DNA of 64,000 nt from Streptosporangium roseum DSM 43021 (GCF_000024865.1 NC_013595.1:1116001-1180000); one strand, 5' to 3'. Positions 15,657-24,416 are shown, counted from the stretch's first letter. Translations and numbers: made by a program. Notes: generated by a model from the sequence alone, not told the origin.

Positions 15657-16187
15657 ATGCCTCAGCCCGCAAAGGGTGCCCGTCTCGGCGGAAGCCCGGC
15701 TCACGAGCGGCTGATCCTGGCGAACCTCGCCACCCAGCTGTTCCAGCACGGCCGGATCAAGACCACGGTGGCCAAGGCCAAGCGTCTGCGCCCGCTGGCG
15801 GAGCGGCTGATCACCAAGGCGAAGAAGGGCGACATGCACAACCGTCGCCAGGTGCTGACCGTCGTCCGTGACAAGGGTGTCGTCCACCACCTGTTCACGG
15901 AGATCGCGCCGACCTTCGCCGAGCGTCCGGGCGGCTACACCCGCATCACGAAGGTCGGCCTCCGTAAGGGCGACGCCGCCCCCATGGCCGTCATCGAGCT
16001 GGTGTCCGAGCCGCTGAACACGGTCCGCACCACCAAGGCCCCGGCCGCCACCGAGGCCCCCAAGGCCGAGGAGACCAAGGCCGAGGAGACCGCCGAGGTC
16101 ACCGAGGAGCCGAAGGCCACCGAGGAGACCGCTGAGGCCACCGAGGCTCCCGCCGAGGAGACCGAGGCCAAGAAGGACAACGCCTGA
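15657..16187 (+). CDS. rplQ: 50S ribosomal protein L17 with Glu/Ala/Thr-rich tail
   Basis: 176-residue L17, near the exit tunnel. The core covers residues 1-120 with MPQPAKGARLGGSPAHERLIL and GGYTRITKVGLRKGDAAPMAVIELV. The last 55 residues are a low-complexity acidic tail made of repeated TEEPKATEETAE-like units. Actinobacterial L17 commonly has such tails, while E. coli L17 (127) does not. A strong terminator follows. Confidence 0.96.
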   Translation: MPQPAKGARLGGSPAHERLILANLATQLFQHGRIKTTVAKAKRLRPLAERLITKAKKGDMHNRRQVLTVVRDKGVVHHLFTEIAPTFAERPGGYTRITKVGLRKGDAAPMAVIELVSEPLNTVRTTKAPAATEAPKAEETKAEETAEVTEEPKATEETAEATEAPAEETEAKKDNA

Positions 16188-16203
16188 TCTTTCAGGTCCT
16201 GTG

Positions 16204-16254
16204 AACGGGCCCGGCATCCCCTTCTGGGGAGGTGCCGGGCCCGTTCCCGTTTTT
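16204..16254 (+). terminator. Rho-independent terminator after rplQ
   Basis: AACGGGCCCGGCA (16204-16216) pairs with TGCCGGGCCCGTT (16233-16245), with an inner TCCCC/GGGGA stem in the loop, followed by CCCG and TTTTT (16250-16254). It ends the alpha operon; truA begins 14 bases later, so read-through probably drives it. Confidence 0.88.
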
Positions 16255-16267
16255 CGGGAGGAACATC

Positions 16268-17350
16268 GTGGTACGGCTGCGCCTGGACCTCGCATATGAC
16301 GGCACCGACTTCTCCGGCTGGGCGAAGCAGCCGGGCCGGCGGACGGTCCAGGGGGAGATCGAGGAGGCGCTCGGCAAGATCCTCAGGCTCCCCGAGCCGC
16401 CGGTCCTGACCGTGGCCGGGCGGACGGACGCGGGGGTGCACGCCCGGGGCCAGGTGGCCCACGTGGATCTGGGGGTCGAGGCGTTCGGCGCGCTGGAGAG
16501 CCGGCACGGCCGCCGGGCACCCGCCGCCCGCCCCGCCGAAGCCGGGCCCGCCGCCCGCCCCGCCGAAGCCGGGCCCGCCGTCCGCGCGGCCGAGGCGGGG
16601 ACCGCCGCCGATGCCGTCCGCGCGGTTGAGGCCGGGGCCGCTGCCGCTCGCGCGGTCGAGTCCGGGCCCGAGGCCGCCCGCCCCGCCGGGGCCGCCGCCG
16701 AGATCGGATCCGTCCTTGCCGGGGCCGCCGCCGACGCCGGGTCGCCGGCCGACATGGATGAGCGGCTCTCCAGCCTCCGTAGAAGGCTGGCGGGGGTTCT
16801 GCCCCCTGATGTAAGGGTTTATCGCGTTACGGTGGCTCCTAGGGGCTTTGACGCCCGTTTCTCCGCGATGTCGCGCCGGTACGCCTACCGGGTCTCCGAC
16901 GCGCCCGGCGGGGTGGACCCGCTCCGCCGCCGCGAGGTCATCTGGTACGGCCGGCCGCTCGACGTCGACAGGCTGAACGCGGCCGCGGCCGTCCTGCTGG
17001 GCGAGCACGACTTCGCCGCCTTCTGCAAGAAGCGCGAGGGCGCGACCACGATCCGCGAGCTGCAGCGGCTCGACTGGGTCCGGCAGGACGACATCCTCGT
17101 CGCGACGGTGGTGGCCGACGCCTTCTGCCACTCGATGGTCCGGGCCCTCGTCGGATCGCTGCTCCCCGTAGGGGAGGGGCGCCTCGCGGTGGACTGGCCC
17201 GGCCGGGTGCTGACGCGGGCCGTACGGGATTCCGGGGTGCACGTCGCACCGGCGCACGGCCTCTGCCTTGAGGAAGTGCGATACCCCGAGGCCGGGGAGC
17301 TGGCCCGGCGGGCCACGGAGACCCGCCGGGTGCGCACGCTCAGCGCGTGA
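16268..17350 (+). CDS. truA: tRNA pseudouridine(38-40) synthase TruA with large internal insertion
   Basis: TruA isomerises uridines 38-40 in the anticodon stem-loop. I choose the GTG at 16268 (MVRLRLDLAYDGTDFSGWA) behind GGGAGGAAC. The catalytic Asp lies in VAGRTDAGVHARGQ at about residue 57, and the second half has RYAYRVSD and HDFAAFCKKREGATTIRELQ. Between VDLGVEAFGALE and LRRRLAGVLPPDVRVY (roughly residues 76-166) is an Ala/Pro/Arg/Glu-rich insertion with repeats such as RPAEAGPA, making the protein 360 residues instead of about 250-290. The reading frame is intact and the active site is kept, so activity is likely. Confidence 0.93.
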   Translation: MVRLRLDLAYDGTDFSGWAKQPGRRTVQGEIEEALGKILRLPEPPVLTVAGRTDAGVHARGQVAHVDLGVEAFGALESRHGRRAPAARPAEAGPAARPAEAGPAVRAAEAGTAADAVRAVEAGAAAARAVESGPEAARPAGAAAEIGSVLAGAAADAGSPADMDERLSSLRRRLAGVLPPDVRVYRVTVAPRGFDARFSAMSRRYAYRVSDAPGGVDPLRRREVIWYGRPLDVDRLNAAAAVLLGEHDFAAFCKKREGATTIRELQRLDWVRQDDILVATVVADAFCHSMVRALVGSLLPVGEGRLAVDWPGRVLTRAVRDSGVHVAPAHGLCLEEVRYPEAGELARRATETRRVRTLSA

Positions 17351-17446
17351 CGGGCGCCTCAGCCGGCCGGGCCGATCGGGCCTCGCCCGCACCCTTCCGG
17401 TACGGCCCGCGCCCTCCCGCCCCGGCCGGCTCGGCTGCCTCTCCCG

Positions 17447-19768
17447 TCAGCTCGTCACCCGGCGCTCGACGACCTTGGCCGTCTGGTCACGGAAGGCGCC
17501 GCTGACCTTGCCGAGGCTCTTCTCCTTCGCCGTCGGGGTGTGCCCGTCGCTGAAGGTGGCGTAGCTGAACACGATGTAGCGGCCCCACACCAGCCCGGCC
17601 GCGTAGCCGCCCGCGATGTGCACGCGCTCGGCACCGGTCCCCGGGGTGCCCGGCAGGCCACGGAACCACAGGTTGCTGTTCAGGTTCTTGGCCTGGTCGA
17701 CCTCCACCGCGGACTCCCTGGTGGGCAGCACCGCGATCCCGGTGGTCACGGCGTACTTCCGCTTGCTGTCGACGTATGTGGCCCGCAGCACCCGGCGGCA
17801 GTCCTTGCTGCGCAGCGCGCTGGCGAACTTGCCGGCGGCCGCCTTCTGGCACTGCTGGGTGACCTCGGTCTTGACCCGGACGAACGTCGTCCCGGCCAGG
17901 GTCACCTTCTTGGTGAAGGCGTCGGCCACGGTCATCTTGCCCGGGTCGGTCTTCTCGGAGTTGAGCATCGTGGTGTTGACCGGCTCCGGTTCGGCCGGGG
18001 CCGGATCCTCGGTGGGATCGATGGGCTCCGCGCTGGGGATCGGATCGGCCGCGCTGGCCGCCTTCTTGGCGTTGAACGACTGGTAGGCGAAGAAGGCGCC
18101 GGTGCCGATGCCTCCCACCACGACGGTCACCACGGCCGCGATCAGCAAGGTGCCGGCCTTGCTGCGGCGCGGCGGGGCGGGCGGAGGCGGTGCGACCTCC
18201 ATCACGACCGCCGAGGGCGGGGTGAACGGGCCGCGCAACTCCATGACCCCGGTCGAGGGACCCGACTGCTCGGCCGACGGCGTCGCCGGGGCGGGCGGGA
18301 TCGACGCCACGATCACCGGTATGCCGCCCGGCGGGGTGTCCTGGTCGCCGGGGGGCGGAGGCAGCGCCGGCATCCCGGACTCGGAGTCCTGTGCCGCCGG
18401 AGCGGGGGAGGGCATCGAGGCGTCGGTCACGGATTCGGGGGGTGGCGGGGGCACCTGTGGCATCAGCTCCGGCTGGGAGGCCGGGATCTGCGCGACGGGC
18501 GCAGGCCCGGAGGGGGGAGGACCCGGTTCGGCCGGGGTCGCCGGACCGGCGGGATACGGGCCTGCTCCGGGCGGCGTCGGGCCGGAGGGGAAGGCATCGG
18601 GTCCGGATGGCGGTGTCGTGGCATGGGCCGGGCGGGGCGCCGGCGCCGGGCTTGAGGCATGGCCCGGTCCGGGGAGCGGTTCCGGGCCTGGGACGTGGCC
18701 TGCTCCCGGCGGTGGGGGCGGGCCGAGGACGGGCCCCGGGACGGGGACGTGCGTGTCCGGCCCCGCGGGCTCCTGACGGATCGGTACGGCGGGCTCGGAT
18801 GTGCGGACGTTGACGGTGTTCTCGTCCGGGCTGTCGGGGAAGGCCGCGGAGGGCGGCCAGACGGCGACGTCACCGGGCTCACCCGGGCGGGGGGCCGTCT
18901 CCTCCTGGTCGGACCAGACCGGCTCCCCGGTGGCCGCGGGCCACTGCGGGGCGCCATGGGCGTCCGGTGCGGACGAGGGCCACACCTGCATGCCCGCAGC
19001 GGCGGCGGTGAAGGCCGGAGGCGGCTGCCACGGCGGTGCCCCGGGAACGATCGGCGCGGTGGACAGCGGCGGGCTGTCCGGCGACACCGGGGCCGGGGAA
19101 ACGGAGCCGGACGACGCCGGAGCCTCCCCGGCGGGCGCCGGACCGGGCCACGCCGGCGGTCCCGGTGGCCCCGCGGGAGCGGCGGCTCCCGCCCACGGCG
19201 GAGCGGACGGCCCTTCGGGGCCGGGTGTCCCGGTCCAGGGCGCGGGGTGCGACCCGTCGGGCATGGGAGGGGTTGCCCAGGGCGGGCCGGAGGGGCCTTC
19301 GGGGCCGGGTGGCCCGGCCCACGGTGTGGTGTGTGGCCCGCCGGGCGTGGGGGGACCGGCCCAGGGCGGGCCGGGAGGTCCGGTGGGGGGAGGGGAGCCG
19401 GCCCATGGGGAGAGCCGGGGGTCCGGGCCGGGGGAGTCGGACCATGTCGTCCCCGGTGGCTCCGGAGACGCGGGATGGTCGGGGCGCGGCCCGGGCTGCG
19501 GGGAGCCGGGCCATGGGGTGGGGACTTCGTCCTCGGGGTCGGCGAACCAGTCGTAGGGGGCGCCGCCGTCACCGGGAACCGTCCACGGCTGGGCTGTCCC
19601 GGGCGCCGGCGCCGGCCACGCCGAGGGGTCGTAGGGCTGATCGTCACCTGTGAGATCGGTCCGGAGCACGGGAGGCGAAGGCTGGCCGAAACTCGGCGGA
19701 GGCGTCGCCGGTGCAGCCGAACCCTCGGCTTCGCGTTCGTGCTCGGACCCGGATTCCTGGCCACGCAT
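17447..19768 (-). CDS. Single-pass membrane protein with very long Pro-rich cytoplasmic region
   Basis: 773 residues. Residues 1-540 are Pro/Gly/Ala-rich with tandem collagen-like blocks (PPWAGPPTPGGPHTTPWAGP and relatives) and no hydrophobic segment, so they are predicted cytoplasmic and disordered. One helix (GTLLIAAVVTVVVGGIGTGA) lies near residue 560. The extracellular domain (about 620-773) has two conserved Cys (TQQCQKA and SKDCRRVLRATYVD) and ends with VWGRYIVFSYATFSDGHTP. The same domain occurs in the neighbour at 19873-20865. The ATG lies seven bases from a TACGCT motif, which suggests a leaderless mRNA. The family is not known to me. Confidence 0.78.
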   Translation of the reverse strand: MRGQESGSEHEREAEGSAAPATPPPSFGQPSPPVLRTDLTGDDQPYDPSAWPAPAPGTAQPWTVPGDGGAPYDWFADPEDEVPTPWPGSPQPGPRPDHPASPEPPGTTWSDSPGPDPRLSPWAGSPPPTGPPGPPWAGPPTPGGPHTTPWAGPPGPEGPSGPPWATPPMPDGSHPAPWTGTPGPEGPSAPPWAGAAAPAGPPGPPAWPGPAPAGEAPASSGSVSPAPVSPDSPPLSTAPIVPGAPPWQPPPAFTAAAAGMQVWPSSAPDAHGAPQWPAATGEPVWSDQEETAPRPGEPGDVAVWPPSAAFPDSPDENTVNVRTSEPAVPIRQEPAGPDTHVPVPGPVLGPPPPPGAGHVPGPEPLPGPGHASSPAPAPRPAHATTPPSGPDAFPSGPTPPGAGPYPAGPATPAEPGPPPSGPAPVAQIPASQPELMPQVPPPPPESVTDASMPSPAPAAQDSESGMPALPPPPGDQDTPPGGIPVIVASIPPAPATPSAEQSGPSTGVMELRGPFTPPSAVVMEVAPPPPAPPRRSKAGTLLIAAVVTVVVGGIGTGAFFAYQSFNAKKAASAADPIPSAEPIDPTEDPAPAEPEPVNTTMLNSEKTDPGKMTVADAFTKKVTLAGTTFVRVKTEVTQQCQKAAAGKFASALRSKDCRRVLRATYVDSKRKYAVTTGIAVLPTRESAVEVDQAKNLNSNLWFRGLPGTPGTGAERVHIAGGYAAGLVWGRYIVFSYATFSDGHTPTAKEKSLGKVSGAFRDQTAKVVERRVTS

Positions 19769-19775
19769 ACGTCGA

Positions 19776-19781
19776 AGCGTA
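19776..19781 (-). promoter_or_regulatory. -10-like TACGCT, possible leaderless start
   Basis: On the minus strand TACGCT ends seven bases before the ATG of the 773-residue membrane protein. No purine-rich ribosome-binding site lies between. The spacing puts the transcription start at or next to the A of the ATG. Confidence 0.45.
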
Positions 19782-19872
19782 GCGATAGCCGGAGATCGTC
19801 ATGCGGGTATGGGCGTTCCTGGCCGTATCGCCCGCCGGTTTTGTGCGGGAAATCGGCCGGATGAACCCTTGC

Positions 19873-20865
19873 TCAAGGGCGCTTCCCGGTCAGCGAACGG
19901 GACTCCAGCGCCGGGGTGACCGTCGCGTCGGTGGCCCCGAAAGCCGCCTGGTTGAGCTTCTTGACCTCGGTCTTCTTCGGCAGGTGCCCGTCCTTGTACT
20001 GGAACCAGACCATTACGGCATAGTGCCCGTGGCTCCACCCGCCCGCGAATGCCTCACCCGTGCCGAGAAATTTGGTGACTTTGTCCTTGCCTGGAAGCGC
20101 CTTGAGGTATTCCTCCCGCGACTTGCCGGCCCCGACCGAGGCGACCTTGGAGGCCGCCGCCGACGTCTTGAGGTTGGCCACCCCCACGGTTCCGATGATC
20201 TTTCCTGAGGCGTCGCGGAAGCTGGCGCGCAGGAACTGGGTGCACTTGCCCGCGGTGAGTGCCTTCTGCAGCTTGCTGCCCACCACGGCGTCCTTGCACT
20301 TCTTGTCGAGCCTGCTGGTGGTCATCAGGTAGCTCTGGCCGTCGAACGTCACCTTTCTGCTCCTGAACACCTCCTTCAGCCCGAGCGGGTGGCGGTCGGT
20401 CGCCCGGGAGGCGGCGAATCCGAACTTGCCTCCCGGATTGTTGGGGATCGGCGCGTCGGAGGCCCGCGCCGGGGGGCTCGCCGTACCGGACTGCGGGGTC
20501 GGGTCGGAGTTGGCGAGCATGGCCAGGCCGATCCCTCCGGCGACCAGCACGCCGAGCCCGCCGGCCGCGATGAAGATCGGCCGCCGGGAGCGCGGGCCCT
20601 CGTCGTAGGGGCTCCACATCGCCTGCCTGGGCTGTTCCGGCGGCGCGGCCCGGCGCTCGGGCGGCGCGGGCTGCTGGAGCTGCTCGGGCTGCTGTGCGGG
20701 CCGGGGGGGCTGCGGGGGCCCGGCGGCGGCCGTGGCCGTGGGATCGGGGCCGTACGGGCCGCGCCCGTGCGGGGCGGGCTCGAACCAGTGCTCGCCCTGC
20801 GCGGGCGGCGACGCGTCAGGCTGGACGTACGGCTGGCGGCGTGGCGGCTCCCCGGGAAAACCCAT
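19873..20865 (-). CDS. Paralogous single-pass membrane protein with shorter Pro-rich tail
   Basis: 330 residues. The N-terminal 95 residues are Pro/Gln-rich and predicted cytoplasmic, then a helix (FIAAGGLGVLVAGGIGLAML) and an extracellular domain of about 200 residues. That domain carries the Cys pair LDKKCKDAV and AGKCTQFLRASFRD, followed by a GHYAVMVWFQYKDGHLP segment. These match the C-terminal domain of the protein at 17447-19768 in order and spacing, so the two are tandem paralogues. The ATG lies six bases from TAGTCT with no ribosome-binding site. A membrane sensor or cell-envelope role is a guess. Confidence 0.78.
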   Translation of the reverse strand: MGFPGEPPRRQPYVQPDASPPAQGEHWFEPAPHGRGPYGPDPTATAAAGPPQPPRPAQQPEQLQQPAPPERRAAPPEQPRQAMWSPYDEGPRSRRPIFIAAGGLGVLVAGGIGLAMLANSDPTPQSGTASPPARASDAPIPNNPGGKFGFAASRATDRHPLGLKEVFRSRKVTFDGQSYLMTTSRLDKKCKDAVVGSKLQKALTAGKCTQFLRASFRDASGKIIGTVGVANLKTSAAASKVASVGAGKSREEYLKALPGKDKVTKFLGTGEAFAGGWSHGHYAVMVWFQYKDGHLPKKTEVKKLNQAAFGATDATVTPALESRSLTGKRP

Positions 20866-20871
20866 GCGCCG

Positions 20872-20877
20872 AGACTA
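20872..20877 (-). promoter_or_regulatory. -10-like TAGTCT, possible leaderless start
   Basis: TAGTCT on the minus strand lies six bases before the ATG of the 330-residue membrane protein, with CGGCGC between and no Shine-Dalgarno sequence. A -35 element is not apparent. Confidence 0.45.
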
Positions 20878-20900
20878 GTCCTGTATCAGAGCCGATTGGC

Positions 20901-21668
20901 TCAGGAGTAACCGAAGTCCTGCGTCCACCAGGGACCGCCCGGACCTTCCATCGTCCCGACGCCGGTGGCGGTCAGCTTGCAGTTGAGGATGTTGCCCCGG
21001 TGGCTGGGGGTCGCCATCCAGCTCCGCACCGTCTCGGCGGCCGTGGCGTAGCCGCGGCCGATGTTCTCCGCGCCTCCGTCGCGGTAGCCGGCGGCCTCCA
21101 TCCGGTCCCAGGGTGACTCACCGCCGGGGGAGTTGTGGGAGAAGGTGCCGTTCTTCGCCATCTCCTCCGAGTGGGCCCTGGCCGACTTGACCAGCCGCCT
21201 GTCGACCCGGAGCGGAGCGCAGCCGTGCCGCCCGCGCTCGATGTTGGTGAGCCGGATGATCCCCCTCTCCATCGGGGTCAGGGGGGTGGAGACGGCGGGG
21301 CTGTCCTCTCCTCCCTCCCCGTTGAGGACGTAGCGGGAGTCGTCGTCGCCGAAGTCGTCGATCGAGTCGTGAGGGGCCCTGGTGGCGCGCGGCGTGGGCT
21401 GCGGCAGGGTCGTCACGGGGGTGGCGGAGGGGCGGACGACCCGGGAGAGCGGGGCGCGATGGCCGTCACGCCCGCCGGCGGTCGTGGCGGTGGGGGTGGG
21501 CTTCGCCGGCCCGGCGTTGTTCAGGTAGATCTGGCTCGGGGTCTCCTCGTCGCGGCTTCCCCGGCCGATGAGGAATCCGAGCAGCAGCACCGTCATCAGA
21601 CACGCGAACAGTCCCATGCGGCGCAGGCTGGTCCGCTGGGTATGGCGGGGGTGAAGGGGCTGCCACAT
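20901..21668 (-). CDS. CAP/SCP-domain secreted or membrane-anchored protein
   Basis: 255 residues from the ATG at 21668 (MWQPLHPRH); longer frames would run into the rplM promoter region. A hydrophobic segment (MGLFACLMTVLLLGFLIG, about residues 18-35) is a signal anchor, followed by a Thr/Pro/Arg-rich linker. Residues about 130-255 are a CAP (CRISP/PR-1-like) domain: LTNIERGRHGCAPL, SARAHSEEMAKNGTFSHNSP, AENIGRGYATAAETVRSWMATPSHRGNIL, with His and Glu of the conserved cavity. Bacterial CAP proteins are secreted and of varied function. It is the third minus-strand envelope gene in this block. Confidence 0.85.
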   Translation of the reverse strand: MWQPLHPRHTQRTSLRRMGLFACLMTVLLLGFLIGRGSRDEETPSQIYLNNAGPAKPTPTATTAGGRDGHRAPLSRVVRPSATPVTTLPQPTPRATRAPHDSIDDFGDDDSRYVLNGEGGEDSPAVSTPLTPMERGIIRLTNIERGRHGCAPLRVDRRLVKSARAHSEEMAKNGTFSHNSPGGESPWDRMEAAGYRDGGAENIGRGYATAAETVRSWMATPSHRGNILNCKLTATGVGTMEGPGGPWWTQDFGYS

Positions 21669-21821
21669 ACCGCTGTTAAAGATAGAGATGTTTGCATTGT
21701 GGAAGAAGAGAATGTCGAGAACGTGTCGGAACCGTTCTGTGAAGGCTGAGTGCGTCGATTCCCGACCAGTGTCCCGGCGCCGGTAGACTGCCCAGGGACA
21801 CCGGCGAAGAGTCGCGTCTTT

Positions 21822-21851
21822 TTGACCCATGCTCGTCCGCGCCGGTATCCT
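21822..21851 (+). promoter_or_regulatory. Promoter of rplM-rpsI
   Basis: TTGACC (21822-21827), an 18-base spacer and TATCCT (21846-21851) form a good housekeeping-sigma promoter. Transcription would start near 21858, giving a leader of about 170 bases before rplM, long enough for a regulatory RNA structure that I could not define. It also lies back-to-back with the CAP gene at 21668. Confidence 0.75.
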
Positions 21852-22027
21852 GCTAGTTCGTTGTGTGCGAATTGGTCTCCTCTGCAGACCGATGCGCGGC
21901 GCGTCCGGCGTCATCTCCTCGGTCCTAGGGAGACGGAAGGTCCGGGCTGTCGTGTGCCCGCACCTACCGACCACGTTGCTGTCACTTCCGACAGCGCCGA
22001 AGACGCGAGCAAAGAAGGCATACGACC

Positions 22028-22471
22028 GTGCGCACGTACACACCCAAGCCTGCCGAAGTCGAGCGTCAGTGGCACATCATCGACGCCACCGACATCGTGC
22101 TTGGCCGGCTGGCCAGCCACGTCGCGATCCTGCTTCGCGGTAAGCACAAGCCGACCTTCGCCAACCACGTCGACACCGGTGACTTCGTCATCATCATCAA
22201 CGCCGACAAGGTCGCGCTGACCGGCAACAAGCTCGAGCAGAAGAAGGCGTACCGTCACTCGGGCTACCCCGGCGGTCTGCGTTCCGTGACCTACGGTGAG
22301 CTCATGGAGAAGCGTCCCGACCGTGCCGTCGAGAAGGCCGTCAAGGGCATGCTTCCCAAGAACGCCCTGGGCCGGAAGATGATCAAGAAGCTCAAGGTCT
22401 ACGCCGGCTCCGAGCACCCGCACCAGGCACAGCAGCCGGTGCCCTTCGAGCTCACCCAGATCGCCCAGTAG
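22028..22471 (+). CDS. rplM: 50S ribosomal protein L13
   Basis: 147-residue L13, an early-assembly 23S-binding protein. The start is GTG (MRTYTPKPAEVERQWHIIDA). Signatures are LGRLASHVAILLRGKHKPTF and the loop KKAYRHSGYPGGLRS, with MLPKNALGRKMIKKLKVYAG near the end. It is co-transcribed with rpsI, and the 70-base gap between them contains a GAGGAGAA ribosome-binding site for rpsI. Confidence 0.97.
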   Translation: MRTYTPKPAEVERQWHIIDATDIVLGRLASHVAILLRGKHKPTFANHVDTGDFVIIINADKVALTGNKLEQKKAYRHSGYPGGLRSVTYGELMEKRPDRAVEKAVKGMLPKNALGRKMIKKLKVYAGSEHPHQAQQPVPFELTQIAQ

Positions 22472-22540
22472 TCGCTAGCTGCTTATCGCCAGCAGCGTTG
22501 GCCTACGGCCGACGCCGAGTAGGAAAGTTAGAGGAGAACC

Positions 22541-23059
22541 GTGGCTGAGTCCACCGGTGTCGAGACGCCCATCGAGGGCGAGCAGGAGTACTCCCCGGAG
22601 GAGTTCCCCTCCGAGTACACCTCCGAGTCCACTGTCAGCGGCGAGGCCGCCGTCCGTAAGCCCATCACGACGGGCAACTCCTACGGCACCGGCCGTCGCA
22701 AGGAGTCCGTCGCCCGCGTGCGCATCGTGCCGGGCACCGGCAAGTGGACGATCAACGGTCGCCCGCTCGACGGCTACTTCCCGAACAAGGTCCACCAGCA
22801 GATCGTCAACGAGCCCTTCGTGGTTCTCGGCGCCGAGGACCAGTTCGACGTCATCGCCCGCATCAACGGCGGCGGCGTGACCGGCCAGGCCGGCGCCCTG
22901 CGCATGGGCCTCGCCCGCGCGCTGGCGATCCTGGACGTCGAGGTCAACCGCGCCCCGCTGAAGAAGGCCGGCTTCCTGACCCGTGACGCCCGCGCCACCG
23001 AGCGCAAGAAGTACGGCCTCAAGAAGGCTCGCAAGGCTCCGCAGTACAGCAAGCGTTAA
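22541..23059 (+). CDS. rpsI: 30S ribosomal protein S9 with acidic N-terminal extension
   Basis: 172-residue S9, whose C-terminal tail touches the P-site tRNA anticodon stem. The first 40 residues are Glu/Ser/Thr-rich and non-conserved. The fold begins at GTGRRKESVARVRIVPG and ends with the invariant RKKYGLKKARKAPQYSKR. GTG start with GAGGAGAA upstream. The stop codon is one base before the TTG start of glmM. Confidence 0.97.
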   Translation: MAESTGVETPIEGEQEYSPEEFPSEYTSESTVSGEAAVRKPITTGNSYGTGRRKESVARVRIVPGTGKWTINGRPLDGYFPNKVHQQIVNEPFVVLGAEDQFDVIARINGGGVTGQAGALRMGLARALAILDVEVNRAPLKKAGFLTRDARATERKKYGLKKARKAPQYSKR

Positions 23060-23060
23060 G

Positions 23061-24416
23061 TTGGGGCGCCTTTTCGGCACCGACGGGGTACGTGGGGTCG
23101 CTGGTCGCGACCTCACGGCCGAGCTCGCCATGGACCTGTCCGTGGCCGCGGCTCATGTCCTCGGCGATGCCGGGGCGTTCAATGCCAGCGTCGGGCGGCA
23201 AGGCCGTCCCGTCGCCGTCGTAGGCCGGGACCCTCGGGCTTCAGGAGAATTCCTGGAGGCCGCTGTGGTCGCCGGCCTTGCGTCGTCTGGCGTGGATGTT
23301 CTCCGGCTCGGCGTGCTGCCCACCCCGGCGGTCGCTTACCTCACCACGGCTCTCGGAGCCGACATGGGCGTGATGATCTCCGCCTCCCACAATCCCGCCC
23401 CGGACAACGGGATCAAGTTCCTCACCCGCGGCGGCTACAAGCTGCCCGATGCGGTGGAGAACGAGATCGAGCAACGGGTCGGCGAGAAGTGGGAGCGCCC
23501 TGTCGGCGCTTCGGTCGGTCGCGTGCGCGAAGCGCACGGCGAGGCCGACCGTTACGTGTCCCACGTGCTGTCCACCGTCTCCGGCCGTCTGGACGGCCTG
23601 AACGTGGTCATCGACTGCGCCCACGGTGCCGCCCACATGGTGGCCCCCGAGGCGTTGACCAGGGCCGGGGCGACGGTTGAGACCATCGGGGCCCGCCCCG
23701 ACGGGCTCAACATCAACGCCGGCGTGGGCTCCACCCACCTCGACAAACTCCAGCAGATCGTCATCTCCCGCAACGCGGACGTCGGGATCGCCTACGACGG
23801 GGACGCCGACCGCTGCCTGGCGGTCTCGCACACCGGCGAGGTGGTCGACGGCGACCAGATCATGGCCGTGCTCGCCATGGCGATGCACGCCGAGGGGAAG
23901 CTGGCGGGGGACACCGTGGTCGCCACGGTCATGTCCAACCTGGGCTTCAAGATCGCGATGAAGAACGCGGGCATCGACGTGGTCGAGACCGCCGTGGGTG
24001 ACCGCTACGTGCTGGAGGCCATGAAGGCCGGCGGCTACAACCTCGGCGGCGAGCAGTCCGGCCACGTCCTCATGCTCGATCACGCCACCACCGGAGACGG
24101 TCTGCTGACCTCGCTCCAGCTGCTGGCGGTCATGGCCCGTGAGGGCAGGTCACTGGCGGAGCTGGCGTCGGTGATGACCCGGCTGCCGCAGGTCCTGATC
24201 AACGTCAAGGGCGTGGATCGGGCAAAGGCCTCGATTCCGGAGCTGTCCACCGCGGTCGCGGCGGCGGAGGCGGAGCTGGGGGAGACCGGCCGGGTGCTGA
24301 TCCGGCCGAGCGGCACCGAGCCGATGATCCGCGTCATGGTCGAGGCCGCCTCGGCGGAGCAGGCCGAGCTGATGGCGGGCCGTCTGGCGGACGTCGTCCG
24401 TACGGCCTGCGTCTGA
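23061..24416 (+). CDS. glmM: Phosphoglucosamine mutase
   Basis: 451-residue GlmM, converting glucosamine-6-phosphate to glucosamine-1-phosphate for UDP-GlcNAc and peptidoglycan synthesis. The start is TTG at 23061 (MGRLFGTDGVRG): homologues begin at this residue, and all earlier starts lie inside rpsI. The phospho-serine loop ISASHNPAPDNGIKF is near residue 102, the metal-binding DGDADR near 245, the sugar-binding GGEQSGH near 330 and the phosphate-binding RPSGTEPMIRV near 415. glmS is also in this window, so two of the three UDP-GlcNAc steps lie here. Confidence 0.96.
   Translation: MGRLFGTDGVRGVAGRDLTAELAMDLSVAAAHVLGDAGAFNASVGRQGRPVAVVGRDPRASGEFLEAAVVAGLASSGVDVLRLGVLPTPAVAYLTTALGADMGVMISASHNPAPDNGIKFLTRGGYKLPDAVENEIEQRVGEKWERPVGASVGRVREAHGEADRYVSHVLSTVSGRLDGLNVVIDCAHGAAHMVAPEALTRAGATVETIGARPDGLNINAGVGSTHLDKLQQIVISRNADVGIAYDGDADRCLAVSHTGEVVDGDQIMAVLAMAMHAEGKLAGDTVVATVMSNLGFKIAMKNAGIDVVETAVGDRYVLEAMKAGGYNLGGEQSGHVLMLDHATTGDGLLTSLQLLAVMAREGRSLAELASVMTRLPQVLINVKGVDRAKASIPELSTAVAAAEAELGETGRVLIRPSGTEPMIRVMVEAASAEQAELMAGRLADVVRTACV

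Noticed and set aside
21669..22043. 125-residue N-terminal extension of the CAP-domain protein
   Set aside because: It would cross the TTGACC-TATCCT promoter of rplM and the rplM leader, and has no conserved pattern; the signal anchor directly follows the ATG at 21668.
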